Part shown: piece by piece, positions 42,641 through 51,572 of the stretch
Layout: the number at the start of each line of letters is the position of its first letter
Numbering within the stretch: position 1 is the stretch's first letter
Assembly (NCBI GenBank): GCA_017347485.1
Contig: AP021857.1
Location: 1,593,390 to 1,657,389 of the forward strand
Direction: 5' to 3'
Length of the DNA stretch: 64,000 bases
Origin: Candidatus Desulfobacillus denitrificans
Lineage (GTDB): Bacteria > Pseudomonadota > Gammaproteobacteria > Burkholderiales > Rhodocyclaceae
The notes under the pieces: model-generated
What the model saw: only the letters and a program-made list of their open reading frames with translations
Told to the model about the DNA's origin: nothing
The model's database searches: none
Translations under genes and position numbers: made by a program

Positions 42641-43771
42641 ATGGCACTCGAATGGCTGCGCCGCGACAACGAGCTGAAGGACCACCAGCTCTTCGACAAC
42701 TCCCACTTCGGCAAGGACGCGCCGACGGTGATCTACGAGGAGCGCCCCATCGTCGACGACAAGGGCGCCAGGGTCGACGGCCTCTACTCGGCCTGGATCT
42801 GGCTCAACAATCCGTCGCAGTACAACTCCTACACCACCGAGATGGTGAAAGGCGTCATCGCCGGCTTCCAGCGCGCCTCGAGCGACCGCAAGATCGTCGC
42901 CGCCGTGTTCACCGCCGTCGGCGACAAGGCCTTCTGCACCGGCGGCAACACCGCCGAGTACGCCGCCTACTACTCGCGCCGTCCCAACGAGTACGGCGAA
43001 TACATGGATCTGTTCAACGCCATGGTCGACGGCATCCTCAACTGCAAGAAACCGGTGATCTGCCGCGTGAACGGCATGCGTGTGGCCGGCGGCCAGGAGA
43101 TCGGCATGGCCACCGACCTCACCATCACCTCCGACCTCGCCGTGTTCGGCCAGGCCGGTCCCAAGCACGGCTCGGCGCCGGTGGGCGGCTCGACCGACTT
43201 CCTGCCCTGGTTCCTGTCGATGGAAGATGCCATGTACAACTGCATCTCCTGCGAGACCTGGAGCGCCTACAAGATGAAAGCCAAGGGCATGATCACCAAG
43301 GTCGTGCCGGTGCTGAAGAAAGACGGCAAGTGGGTGAGAAATCCGCTGGTGCGCACCGACGCCTATGTCGACGACGGCGAGATCGTCTATGGCGAACCCG
43401 TCGCTGCCGATCGGCTCGCCGCGGCCAAGGCGCTGATGGGCGAATGCAAGACCGATTTCGAGCTGCTCGACGGGGAAGTGAACAAGCTGCTGTGGAAATT
43501 CTCCAACCTCTTCCCGAACTGCCTGATCAACTCCATCGACCAGATCCGCGCCAAGAAGAAGTTTTTCTGGGACCAGATGAAAGTCGCCAACCGCCACTGG
43601 CTGGCCGCCAACATGAACCACGAAGCCTGGCTCGGCTTCAACGCCTTCGACGCCAAGAAGCCCACCGGCAAGGATGTCGTCGACTTCATCAAGTTCCGCC
43701 AGCTCCTCGCCGAGGGCGCCCTCTTCGACGAGAAATGGGCCGAGCAGGTGCTGGCCAAGCCGAAGGGCTGA
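42641..43771 (+). CDS. bzdY: 6-Oxocyclohex-1-ene-1-carbonyl-CoA hydrolase
   Basis: 376 aa, the length of Oah/BzdY. An extended crotonase-fold protein: FCTGGNTAEYAAYYSRRPNEY, RVNGMRVAGGQEIGMATDLT and HGSAPVGGSTDFLPW. It hydrates the double bond and cleaves the ring to 3-hydroxypimelyl-CoA. It has a CAGGAG ribosome site. A terminator follows, so the bzdVWXY unit ends here without the bzdZ and bzdA genes known from Azoarcus. Confidence 0.92.
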   Translation: MALEWLRRDNELKDHQLFDNSHFGKDAPTVIYEERPIVDDKGARVDGLYSAWIWLNNPSQYNSYTTEMVKGVIAGFQRASSDRKIVAAVFTAVGDKAFCTGGNTAEYAAYYSRRPNEYGEYMDLFNAMVDGILNCKKPVICRVNGMRVAGGQEIGMATDLTITSDLAVFGQAGPKHGSAPVGGSTDFLPWFLSMEDAMYNCISCETWSAYKMKAKGMITKVVPVLKKDGKWVRNPLVRTDAYVDDGEIVYGEPVAADRLAAAKALMGECKTDFELLDGEVNKLLWKFSNLFPNCLINSIDQIRAKKKFFWDQMKVANRHWLAANMNHEAWLGFNAFDAKKPTGKDVVDFIKFRQLLAEGALFDEKWAEQVLAKPKG

Positions 43772-43782
43772 TCGTTACACGC

Positions 43783-43814
43783 GGCCCGCCACGGCGGGCC
43801 TCTTTAGCTTTTTG
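43783..43814 (+). terminator. Rho-independent terminator after bzdY
   Basis: GGCCCGCC, AC, GGCGGGCC (43783-43800), then TCTTTAGCTTTTTG: a GC stem with a T-rich tail, closing the bzdVWXY operon before the next promoter. Confidence 0.85.
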
Positions 43815-43827
43815 CCGCGTCCGTGCA

Positions 43828-43861
43828 TTGACTCGCCCGGACGCAATGTATACAGTATCCA
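43828..43861 (+). promoter_or_regulatory. Promoter with GntR-type box before the OYE gene
   Basis: -35 TTGACT (43828-43833), 17-base spacer, -10 TACAGT (43851-43856). A 15-base box TGTATACAGTATCCA (43847-43861) covers the -10 and is found identically before the GntR gene. Confidence 0.75.
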
Positions 43862-43908
43862 GAATCACATGGCCCACCGACACGGGCCCGGATCCAAGGA
43901 GGACAGAC

Positions 43909-45879
43909 GTGACCCGCCCCGGCGAACTCAAGCTCAAGCACCTCTTCCAGCCCGGCCAGATCGGCAAGTTCAAGACCAAGAACCTGATCAAGTACGGCGC
44001 CTGCTGCGTCTCCAACTACAACGGTCGCGACGGCAGCATCACGCCGCGCGAACTGGCGCGGGTGCGCGTCATCGCCGGGACCGGCTGCGGCCTGATCACC
44101 AACCAGGGCGCCTATCCGGACCCGCTCGGCGAGGGCAAGGCCTATTTCCGCCAGGTCGCCATCCACGACGACAAGTTCCTGCCGCAGTTCGAGACCATCG
44201 CCCGCTACATCCATGATGCCGGCGCGGTGGCCATGCAGCAGATCCTCCACGCCGGCCGCTACGGCGGCATCGACCTCGGCTACTGCGTGCAGCCCTCGGT
44301 GGTGCCGCAGACCCTGCCGCACTTCCGCCCGCCGCGCGAGCTGAGCAAGGACGAGATCAGGGCCGTCGTGCGGCAGCATGCCGACGCGGCGAAGCGCGCC
44401 ATCCGCGCCGGCTTCGACGCCACCGAGATCACCAGCTTCATGGGTTACCTGCTGGCCAACTTCAACTCGCCCTTCACCAACCAGCGCAGCGACGAGTACG
44501 GCGGCTCGGTGCACAACCGCGGCCGCTTCATGCGCGAGCTGATCGACGCCATCAAGCAGGCCACGCCCGACAATCCTCTCTCCGTGCGCCTGAACGGCGC
44601 CGAGCTGATGGACCGCTGGGGCGGCAACACCGAGGACGAATCCTTCGAGCTGATGCAGCAGGCGGTGGACTGCGGCGTCGAGATGATCTCCGTCACCGTC
44701 GGCTGGCAGGAGGCGCCGGAATCCTCCTTCGGCCGCGACGTGCCGCCCGGCTACTGGAACTACCTCTCGGCCAAGGCCAAGAAAATGTTCCCCAACGTGC
44801 TGGTGGCCTTCGGCAACCGCCTGCCCGACCCGGCCATGGCCGACGAGTGCATCCGCGACGGCGTCTTCGACTACTGGGAAGTCTGCCGCCCGCTGCTGGC
44901 CGATCCGGAACTGATCCACAAGGCCGCCGAGGACCGCATGGAGGAGGTGCGCCCCTGCATCGGCTCGCTCAACTGCCTGTCCCGCCTGTTCCGCGACCTG
45001 CCCTACACCTGCACCATGAACCCGATGCTCGGCCACGAGTTCGAGCCGGAATACCACATCACGAAAGCCGCCGAACCGAAGCGCATCCTGATCGTCGGCG
45101 CCGGCCCGGCCGGCATGGAGGCGGCCATCACGGCGCGCCAGCGCGGCCACGCCGTCACGGTGGTCGACAAGGCGGACAAGATCGGCGGCAACCTCGCCGC
45201 CTATGCCGCCAACGACCTGGCCCGTCCGGCCGACCTGCAGAGCGTCATCGACTACTACGGCGTGATGGCGAAGAAGCTGGGCGTCGAGATCCGCCTCAAC
45301 ACCACAGCCGACGCCAAGTTCATGCGCAGCGTGCTGCACGACTTCGACGTCTGCATCGTCGCCGCCGGGGCGCGCACCGACATGGCGGTGTTCCAGTACC
45401 TCGAAGGATCGGAACTGCTGGTCGACGCGCTGGAAGTCGCCCACGGCCGCGTCAAGCCCGGCAAGCGCGTGGTGATGATCGGCGGCGGCATGATCGGCCT
45501 GACCATCTCCGAGTTCCTCGCCAAGGCCGGCCACGAGGTCACTGTCGTCGAGAAGGAAAAGCGCATCGGCGGCGACATCATGCCGACCTTCAAGTGGCGC
45601 CACACCGCCTGGGTGGATGAACTCGGCATCCAGTCCGTGACATCGGCGCAGCTGGTCAAGGTGGGCAAGGAAGGCGCCACGGTGAGGACGGCCAAGGGCG
45701 AGGAAAAATTCATCCCGGCCGACAGCGTCATCGTCTCCAGCCCGCGCAAGGCCAACCACGACCTGTTCTACGACTTCCAGTGGATGGTCGACGAACTGCA
45801 TGGCGGCGGCGACGCCACGGTGCCGCGCGGCCTCGACCAGGCCATCCAGGAAGGTTACCGGCTCGGCTGTCGCATCTAG
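43909..45879 (+). CDS. Old-Yellow-Enzyme/2,4-dienoyl-CoA-reductase-type flavoprotein, atypical
   Basis: 656 aa, GTG start after AAGGAGG. The N-terminal TIM barrel (1-345) ends SPFTNQRSDEYGGSVHNRGRF, as in FMN-dependent OYE proteins. The FeS segment is C350-x5-C356-x11-C368 with Ser353 where the family has its second Cys, so a normal [4Fe-4S] cluster is doubtful. The C-terminal part has FAD motif IVGAGPAGMEAAI and a second nucleotide motif MIGGGMIGLTI. The active-site stretch reads T175-S-F-M-G-Y180, not H-x2-H-G-Y. It heads the presumed indoleacetate cluster and shares its operator. I infer action on 2-aminobenzoyl-CoA; a plain enoate reductase is the alternative. Confidence 0.85.
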   Translation: MTRPGELKLKHLFQPGQIGKFKTKNLIKYGACCVSNYNGRDGSITPRELARVRVIAGTGCGLITNQGAYPDPLGEGKAYFRQVAIHDDKFLPQFETIARYIHDAGAVAMQQILHAGRYGGIDLGYCVQPSVVPQTLPHFRPPRELSKDEIRAVVRQHADAAKRAIRAGFDATEITSFMGYLLANFNSPFTNQRSDEYGGSVHNRGRFMRELIDAIKQATPDNPLSVRLNGAELMDRWGGNTEDESFELMQQAVDCGVEMISVTVGWQEAPESSFGRDVPPGYWNYLSAKAKKMFPNVLVAFGNRLPDPAMADECIRDGVFDYWEVCRPLLADPELIHKAAEDRMEEVRPCIGSLNCLSRLFRDLPYTCTMNPMLGHEFEPEYHITKAAEPKRILIVGAGPAGMEAAITARQRGHAVTVVDKADKIGGNLAAYAANDLARPADLQSVIDYYGVMAKKLGVEIRLNTTADAKFMRSVLHDFDVCIVAAGARTDMAVFQYLEGSELLVDALEVAHGRVKPGKRVVMIGGGMIGLTISEFLAKAGHEVTVVEKEKRIGGDIMPTFKWRHTAWVDELGIQSVTSAQLVKVGKEGATVRTAKGEEKFIPADSVIVSSPRKANHDLFYDFQWMVDELHGGGDATVPRGLDQAIQEGYRLGCRI

Positions 45880-45915
45880 GGCATCGATGCGTGCGATGCG
45901 GCAATTTGGTTCATC

Positions 45916-45949
45916 TTTACACGCCCAAAATGCGTGTATACAGTATCCA
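45916..45949 (+). promoter_or_regulatory. Promoter with GntR-type box before the gntR gene
   Basis: -35 TTTACA (45916-45921), 17-base spacer, -10 TACAGT (45939-45944), with the box TGTATACAGTATCCA at 45935-45949, identical in sequence and placement to that before the flavoprotein gene. This implies autoregulation. Confidence 0.75.
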
Positions 45950-45997
45950 CCGTACAGGATCGATTCATCCAATCCATTCCTTGACGGAGGCACATCC

Positions 45998-46675
45998 GTG
46001 GTCACGTCCATCAAGCCGCTGCAACGTCCCCTCGCCCTCGGCGATCAGGTCTACCAGACGCTGCGCGGCCATCTGCGCGACGGCACCATCGTCGCCGGCC
46101 AGCCCTTGCAGGAAGTCCAGCTGGCGGAAAGGCTCGGCGTCTCGCGCACCCCGGTGCGCGAAGCCCTGACGCGCCTGGCCAGCGAAGGCCTGCTCGCCTC
46201 CGACGGCCGCAGTTTCGTCGTGCCGGCGCTGACCCTGCAGGACGTCGACGACATCTACGAGGTGCGCTTCCTGCTCGAACCGGCGGCAGTGGGTCGCGTC
46301 GCCCAGCTGACCACCGATCCCTCCGTGCGCGCGGCGATCGACGAGGCGCTCGCCGACGCCGAGGCCGCCTACAAGGCCAGGGACGCCGATGCCTTCCGCG
46401 AGGCGAACATCCGCTTTCGCAACGCCTGGAAGGACCTGGTCCCCAACCGCCGCATGGTGAAGGCCATCGAGCAGTACGCCGACCACATGATGCGCATCCG
46501 CGCGCTCACCCTGGGCGACGCGAAAATCCGCGGCATCGTCATCAATGGCTTGCGGAGCATCGCCGCGGCGCTGGCCGCCGGCGACGGCGAGGCCGCCGCG
46601 GCCGCCATGCGCGACCATCTCGGCGAGGCGAAGCGCTGCTTCATCGCCGCCACCGGACTGGACAAGGAATCCTGA
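45998..46675 (+). CDS. GntR-family (FCD) transcriptional regulator
   Basis: 225 aa from a GTG at 45998 behind GACGGAGG. The winged helix contains LAERLGVSRTPVREALTRLASEGLL; the C-terminal FCD ligand-binding domain starts near YEVRFLLEPAAVGR. The published indoleacetate cluster contains a GntR regulator. The ligand is probably an aromatic acid or CoA ester made in the pathway, perhaps indoleacetyl-CoA. The stop overlaps the thiolase start by one base (TGATG), so regulator and enzymes form one transcript. Confidence 0.92.
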   Translation: MVTSIKPLQRPLALGDQVYQTLRGHLRDGTIVAGQPLQEVQLAERLGVSRTPVREALTRLASEGLLASDGRSFVVPALTLQDVDDIYEVRFLLEPAAVGRVAQLTTDPSVRAAIDEALADAEAAYKARDADAFREANIRFRNAWKDLVPNRRMVKAIEQYADHMMRIRALTLGDAKIRGIVINGLRSIAAALAAGDGEAAAAAMRDHLGEAKRCFIAATGLDKES

Positions 46676-47883
46676 TGACCTACAAGGCAGAAATCCCCTA
46701 CGGCGCCTACTGGAGCACCCCTTTCGCGCGCTGGCAGGGCAGCTTCGCCAACCTGCACAGCCTCGAGTTCGCCGCCCACGTCGCGAAGCACGAGCTGGCC
46801 AAGCGCAACATCGATCCGAAAATTTTCGACTACGGCGCGCTCGGCTTCTCGGTGCCGCAGAAGCATTCTTTCTACGGCCTGCCCTGGCTGACCGGCCTGA
46901 TCGGCGCCGGCCAGGCCGGCGGCCCGACCCTGATGCAGGCCTGCGCCACCGGCGTGCGCACCCTGCTCGCAGCGGCGCAGGAGATAGAAGTCGGTCTCTG
47001 CAGCACGGCGCTGGTCATCAACTGCGACCGCACCTCGAACGGCCCGCACCTCTATTACCCGAACCCGAAGGGCCCCGGCGGCACCGGCATCGCCGAGGAT
47101 TGGGTGATGGACAACTTCGGCTGCGACCCGCTCGTCCGCCACTCCATGCTGCAGACGGCGGAGAACGTGGCGAAGAAGCACGGCATCGGCACCGCCGAGC
47201 AGCACGAGGTGGTGCTGCGCCGCGAGGAACAGTACCGCGAAGCGCTGGCCGACGGTGCGGCCTTCCTCAAGCGCTTCATGACCCTGCCCTTCGAGGTGCC
47301 GGCGCCGAATTTCCGGAAGACCGTCGGCACGCTCGACGGCGACGAGGGCATCAACCACTCCACGCCCGACGGCCTGGCCAAGCTGAAACCCGTCATGGAA
47401 GGCGGCACGGTCACCTTCGGCGGCCAGACGCATCCGGCCGACGGCAACGCCGGCCTCGTCGTGACGACGGCGGCGAAGGCGCGCGAACTGTCGCGCGATC
47501 CGAAGATCGCCGTGCGCCTGCACGGCTTCGGCCTCGCCCGCGCCGCGCTCGCCTACATGCCGGAGGCCACCGTGCCGGCGGCGAAGCAGGCGCTCGCGCA
47601 GGCCGGCAAGGCCATCAAGGACCTGGCGGCGATCAAGACGCACAACCCCTTCGCCATCAACGACCTCTTCTTCGCGCGCGAGACCGGCGCCGACCTGAAG
47701 CGCATGAACAACTACGGCTGTTCGCTGGTCTGGGGCCATCCCCAGGCGCCGATGGGCACGCGGGCCATCATCGAGCTGATCGAGGAACTCGCCCTGCGCG
47801 GCGGCGGCTGGGGGCTGTTCACCGGCTGCGCCGCCGGCGACACGGCGATGGCGGTGGTGATCGAAGTGACCGGGGCCAAATAA
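46675..47883 (+). CDS. Thiolase-family acyltransferase (beta-ketothiolase)
   Basis: 402 aa. Thiolase triad: C90 in MQACATGVRTLL, H355 in GHPQAPMGTR, C385 in FTGCAAGDTA. It is a full-length two-domain thiolase. In the indoleacetate route it would split 2-aminobenzoylacetyl-CoA into acetyl-CoA and 2-aminobenzoyl-CoA, the last side-chain step. It is coupled to the GntR gene and followed by a CoA ligase gene 42 bases later. Confidence 0.88.
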   Translation: MTYKAEIPYGAYWSTPFARWQGSFANLHSLEFAAHVAKHELAKRNIDPKIFDYGALGFSVPQKHSFYGLPWLTGLIGAGQAGGPTLMQACATGVRTLLAAAQEIEVGLCSTALVINCDRTSNGPHLYYPNPKGPGGTGIAEDWVMDNFGCDPLVRHSMLQTAENVAKKHGIGTAEQHEVVLRREEQYREALADGAAFLKRFMTLPFEVPAPNFRKTVGTLDGDEGINHSTPDGLAKLKPVMEGGTVTFGGQTHPADGNAGLVVTTAAKARELSRDPKIAVRLHGFGLARAALAYMPEATVPAAKQALAQAGKAIKDLAAIKTHNPFAINDLFFARETGADLKRMNNYGCSLVWGHPQAPMGTRAIIELIEELALRGGGWGLFTGCAAGDTAMAVVIEVTGAK

Positions 47884-47925
47884 AAAAACCACGCCCGGCA
47901 CCAAAAAGGATAACGGAGGAGGAGG

Positions 47926-49437
47926 ATGGACTGGATCGGACGGCACGCGGCGGCAACGCCCGGCAAGACCGCCATCCGTTATGGCGGCCGCGACCTGAGC
48001 TACCGCGACTTCGCGGCGCTGATCGAGCGCACGGCCGGCGCGCTGGCCGCGGCGGGCGTGAAGCGCGGCGGCTGCGCCGCCTATCTCGGCTGCAACAGCC
48101 CGGAAATGCTCGCCCTGTTCTTCGCCTGCGCCCGCCTCGGCGCCCTCTTCATGCCGCTCAACTGGCGGCTGGCCGGCCCCGAGCACAGGCAGATGCTCGA
48201 CGACTGCCCGCCCGGCGTGCTGGTGGTCGAGGCGCCGTTCCTCGAGCAGACTGACGCCTACCGCAAGGATCTCGGTGCGATGAAGCTCGTCGCCCTCGGC
48301 AGCAGCGCACCCGGCTGGCAGGACTGGTACGACTTCCTCGCTGCCGCCGGCGCCGTGCCCGACGATCCCGCCGTCGGCCCCCACACACCGCTGCTGATCT
48401 GCTACACCTCCGGCTCGACCGGCAAGCCGAAGGGCGTCGTGCTGACCCAGGACGCCATCGCCTGCAACGCCGACAACAGCGTCGACATGCACGCCATGAC
48501 GCCGGACGATCGCGTGCTGACCGTGCTGCCGATGTTCCACGTCGGCGGCCTCAACATCCAGACCACGCCGGCGCTGCGCACCGGCTGCACCCTGGTGCTG
48601 CATCCGCGCTTCGAGCCGGAGGCGGCCCTAGACGCCATCAAACGCGAGCGCATCAGCCTGGTCCTTACCGTTCCCGCCGTGGCGGACATGATGATGGCCA
48701 GCCCGCGCTGGGCCGGCACCGACCTCTCCAGCCTGCGCATGGTGAGCATCGGATCGAGCATCGTGCCGCTGCGCATCATCGAGGCGATGCACGCCCGCGG
48801 CGTGCCGATGACCCAGGTCTACGGCTCCACGGAAACCTGCCCGATCGCCGCCTGCCTGAAGCGCGACGAGGCGCTGCGCAAGCTCGGCTCGACCGGCCGC
48901 GCCGCCCTGCACTGCCGGCTGCGCATCGTCGGCAACGACGACGCCAAGCTGCCGACCGGCCAGGCCGGCGAGATACTCGTCAAGGGCCGCAATGTCATGA
49001 CCGGCTACTGGCGCAATCCGGAAGCGACCGCCGCCGTCTTCGTCGACGGCTGGTACCGCACCGGCGACATGGGCTGGCTCGACGACGAGGGCTTCCTCAC
49101 CGTCGTCGGCCGCAAGAAAGAAATGATCATCTCCGGCGGCGAGAACATCTACCCGGCCGAACTGGAGAACGTGCTGATCCAGTGCGAGGACGTGCTCGAG
49201 GCGGCGGTGGTCGGCCGCAGCGACGCGCGCTGGGGCGAGATCGCCGTCGCCGTCGTCGTGCCGAAAGAGGGACGCCGGCCCGACGCCGCCGGCATCCTCA
49301 AGCTGTTCGACGGCCGACTGGCCCGCTACAAGCACCCCAAGGACGTGGTCTTCGTCGAAGCGCTGCCGAAGACCGCGCTGGGCAAGATCCGCAAGGAAGA
49401 ACTGCGCCAGCTGGTGAATCACGCACCCGTGGCCTGA
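47926..49437 (+). CDS. iaaB: AMP-forming acyl-CoA ligase, probable indoleacetate-CoA ligase
   Basis: 503 aa. Adenylate-forming motifs: YTSGSTGKPKGVVLT, YGSTET, GWYRTGDMGWLDDEGFL and the C-terminal lysine in KTALGKIRKEEL. It has a strong GGAGGAGGAGG site. In Aromatoleum a narrow-specificity ligase (IaaB, name from memory) makes indoleacetyl-CoA, thought to act as a signal rather than an intermediate. Assignment here rests on context; the substrate could also be another aryl acid. Confidence 0.75.
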   Translation: MDWIGRHAAATPGKTAIRYGGRDLSYRDFAALIERTAGALAAAGVKRGGCAAYLGCNSPEMLALFFACARLGALFMPLNWRLAGPEHRQMLDDCPPGVLVVEAPFLEQTDAYRKDLGAMKLVALGSSAPGWQDWYDFLAAAGAVPDDPAVGPHTPLLICYTSGSTGKPKGVVLTQDAIACNADNSVDMHAMTPDDRVLTVLPMFHVGGLNIQTTPALRTGCTLVLHPRFEPEAALDAIKRERISLVLTVPAVADMMMASPRWAGTDLSSLRMVSIGSSIVPLRIIEAMHARGVPMTQVYGSTETCPIAACLKRDEALRKLGSTGRAALHCRLRIVGNDDAKLPTGQAGEILVKGRNVMTGYWRNPEATAAVFVDGWYRTGDMGWLDDEGFLTVVGRKKEMIISGGENIYPAELENVLIQCEDVLEAAVVGRSDARWGEIAVAVVVPKEGRRPDAAGILKLFDGRLARYKHPKDVVFVEALPKTALGKIRKEELRQLVNHAPVA

Positions 49438-49448
49438 CAGGAGCCTCT

Positions 49449-51572
49449 ATGACCTTAAAAATCGGAATCGACGTCGGCGGCACCTTCACCGACTTCGTCG
49501 TCGCCCGCGACGGCAAGGAACCGGCGATCTTCAAGTCGCTGTCCACCCCGTCCGACCCGTCCATCGCCGTCGTGAACGGCCTCACCGACATCGCCGCGGC
49601 GCAGAACCCGCCGATGTCGCTGGAAGCCTTCGCGCCGACCATCGACACCATCGTGCACGGCACCACCGTCACCACCAACGCCACGCTGACGCACACCGGC
49701 GCCAAGTCCGCCCTGCTGACGACGGAAGGCGTGCGCGACGCGCTCGAGATGCGCCGCGGCATCCGCGAGGAGCAGTACAACAACCGCTACGCCAACGTGA
49801 AGCCGCTGGTGCCGCGCTACCTGCGCGCCGGCATCAAGGGCCGCCTCGACCGCGCCGGCCGCGAGGTGGCGCCGCTCGACCTGGCGCAGGTGCGCGAGGC
49901 CATCGCCCTCTTCAAGCAGGAAGGCGTGCAAGCGGTCTCGGTCTGCTTCATGAACTCCTTCGCCAACCCGGCCCACGAGCAGGCCGCGGCCGAGATCGTG
50001 AAGCAGGAGATGCCCGGCGCCTACCTGTCGGTATCGACCGACCTGCTGCCCTCGATCCGCTTCTACGAGCGCATCAGCACCACGGCGCTCAACTCCTACG
50101 TCGGTCCCAAGCTCAACCACTATCTCGACCAATTGGTCGGGCGCCTGAAGGGGATTGGTTTTAAAGGCCTCCTGCTGATCATGCAGTCGAACGGCGGCGT
50201 TATCTCGCCGCAGCTGGCGCGCGAGAAGGCGGCGCTGACCCTGCTCTCCGGCCCCGCCGGCGGCCCCGGTGCCGGCCTCTTCTACGTGCGTCCGCACGGC
50301 CAGGACAAGTGCATCACCACCGACATGGGCGGCACCAGCTTCGAGGCCTCGGTCGCCGTCGGCAGCCCGATGATCAAGAACGACGGCGAGATCGCCCGCC
50401 ACAAGATCGCCCTGCCGATGCTCGACATCCACACCATCGGCGCCGGCGGCGGCTCGATTGGCTGGCTCGACGAAGGCGGCCTGCTGCGCATGGGCCCGCA
50501 GAGCGCCGGCGCCGACCCCGGCCCGGCCTGCTACGGCAAGGGCGGCACGCTGCCCACCACCACCGACGCCAACGTCGTGCTCGGCTACCTCGACCCGAAC
50601 TATTTCGCCGGCGGCAAGATGAAGCTCGACGTCGCCGCCGCCCGCCGCGCCATCGAGACGCACATCGCCAGGCCGATGGGCCTGTCCATCGAGGAGGCCG
50701 CCGCCGGCATGTACCGCGTCGCCTGCAACAACATGGCGCAGGGCGTGCGCGAGGTGACCATCAAGCGCGGCTTCGACCCGCGCGAATTCCCCTTCATCCC
50801 GGCCGGCGGCGCCGGCCCGATCCATTCATGCCTGATCTGCGAGGAGCTGGAGATCCCCTTCCAGATCGTGCCGCGCGAGTCTTCCGTGCTGTGCGCCTTC
50901 GGCATGCTGATGAGCGAGCTCAAGCACGACTTCGTGCGCACTTTCGTCGCGCGCCTGGAGGCCATCGACTGGCCGCGCCTGACGCAGATCATCGACGAGA
51001 TGTCGGCCGAGGGCGCCCGCCAGCTCACCGAGGAGCGCATCCCGGAGGCGCGCCGCCGCCACGACATCAAGTTCGACTGCCGCTACATCAAGCAGTACCA
51101 CGAGGTGTCCTTCCTGGTGCCGCGCGACCTGATCGACCGGCGCGACACCGCCGCCATCGCCCGCCTCTTCCACGCCGAGCACAACCGCCTCTACGGCTAC
51201 TCGCTGGAACAGGAAAACACGCCGCTGGAGATCATCAACGTGCGCGTGCAGTCGGTCGGCCTCACCGACAAGCCGTCCTACAAGGAGGAAGCCTGGGCCG
51301 GAACCGACGCCGGCAAGGCGCTCAAGGGGCGGCGCAGCGTGTATATCCCGGAGACCCAGGCCTTCCGCGAGGTGCCGATCTACGACGGCCACAAGCTGCG
51401 CTTCGGCAACCGCGTCGAAGGACCAGCCATGATCGAGGAGGAAACCACCGCCATCTTCGTCAGCGATTCCTTCGATGGCGCGGTGGACGGCCTCGGCTCC
51501 TTCGTCCTCTTCCGCAAGGGGCGCGAAGACCTCGTCAAGTCGTGTTTGAGCAAGGAGAAGGTGACGGCATGA
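49449..51572 (+). CDS. Hydantoinase A / acetophenone-carboxylase-like ATPase subunit
   Basis: 707 aa from ATG 49449. Actin-like ATPase fold with GIDVGGTFTDFVV at the start, IVHGTTVTTNATL, TTDMGGTSFEASV and a GAGGGSIGWLDEGG loop, all typical of HyuA/5-oxoprolinase A. In the indoleacetate cluster a two-subunit hydantoinase-type enzyme is proposed to open the lactam ring of 2-oxoindole-3-acetate with ATP, giving 2-aminophenylsuccinate. The partner is encoded next, with a 4-base overlap. Confidence 0.87.
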   Translation: MTLKIGIDVGGTFTDFVVARDGKEPAIFKSLSTPSDPSIAVVNGLTDIAAAQNPPMSLEAFAPTIDTIVHGTTVTTNATLTHTGAKSALLTTEGVRDALEMRRGIREEQYNNRYANVKPLVPRYLRAGIKGRLDRAGREVAPLDLAQVREAIALFKQEGVQAVSVCFMNSFANPAHEQAAAEIVKQEMPGAYLSVSTDLLPSIRFYERISTTALNSYVGPKLNHYLDQLVGRLKGIGFKGLLLIMQSNGGVISPQLAREKAALTLLSGPAGGPGAGLFYVRPHGQDKCITTDMGGTSFEASVAVGSPMIKNDGEIARHKIALPMLDIHTIGAGGGSIGWLDEGGLLRMGPQSAGADPGPACYGKGGTLPTTTDANVVLGYLDPNYFAGGKMKLDVAAARRAIETHIARPMGLSIEEAAAGMYRVACNNMAQGVREVTIKRGFDPREFPFIPAGGAGPIHSCLICEELEIPFQIVPRESSVLCAFGMLMSELKHDFVRTFVARLEAIDWPRLTQIIDEMSAEGARQLTEERIPEARRRHDIKFDCRYIKQYHEVSFLVPRDLIDRRDTAAIARLFHAEHNRLYGYSLEQENTPLEIINVRVQSVGLTDKPSYKEEAWAGTDAGKALKGRRSVYIPETQAFREVPIYDGHKLRFGNRVEGPAMIEEETTAIFVSDSFDGAVDGLGSFVLFRKGREDLVKSCLSKEKVTA

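Noticed and set aside
43897..43903. FNR-type control of the indoleacetate cluster
   Set aside because: No TTGAT-N4-ATCAA-like box was found near the OYE or gntR promoters; only the GntR-type box is present.
41827..43908. Upstream in-frame extension of the OYE gene through bzdX and bzdY
   Set aside because: It would overlap two well-supported genes and a terminator; the GTG at 43909 has AAGGAGG and starts at the conserved N-terminus.
43804..46014. 736-codon open frame antisense to the OYE and gntR genes
   Set aside because: Opposite strand encodes clear FMN/FAD and GntR motifs; this frame has low-complexity His/Asp/Val-rich sequence typical of shadows.
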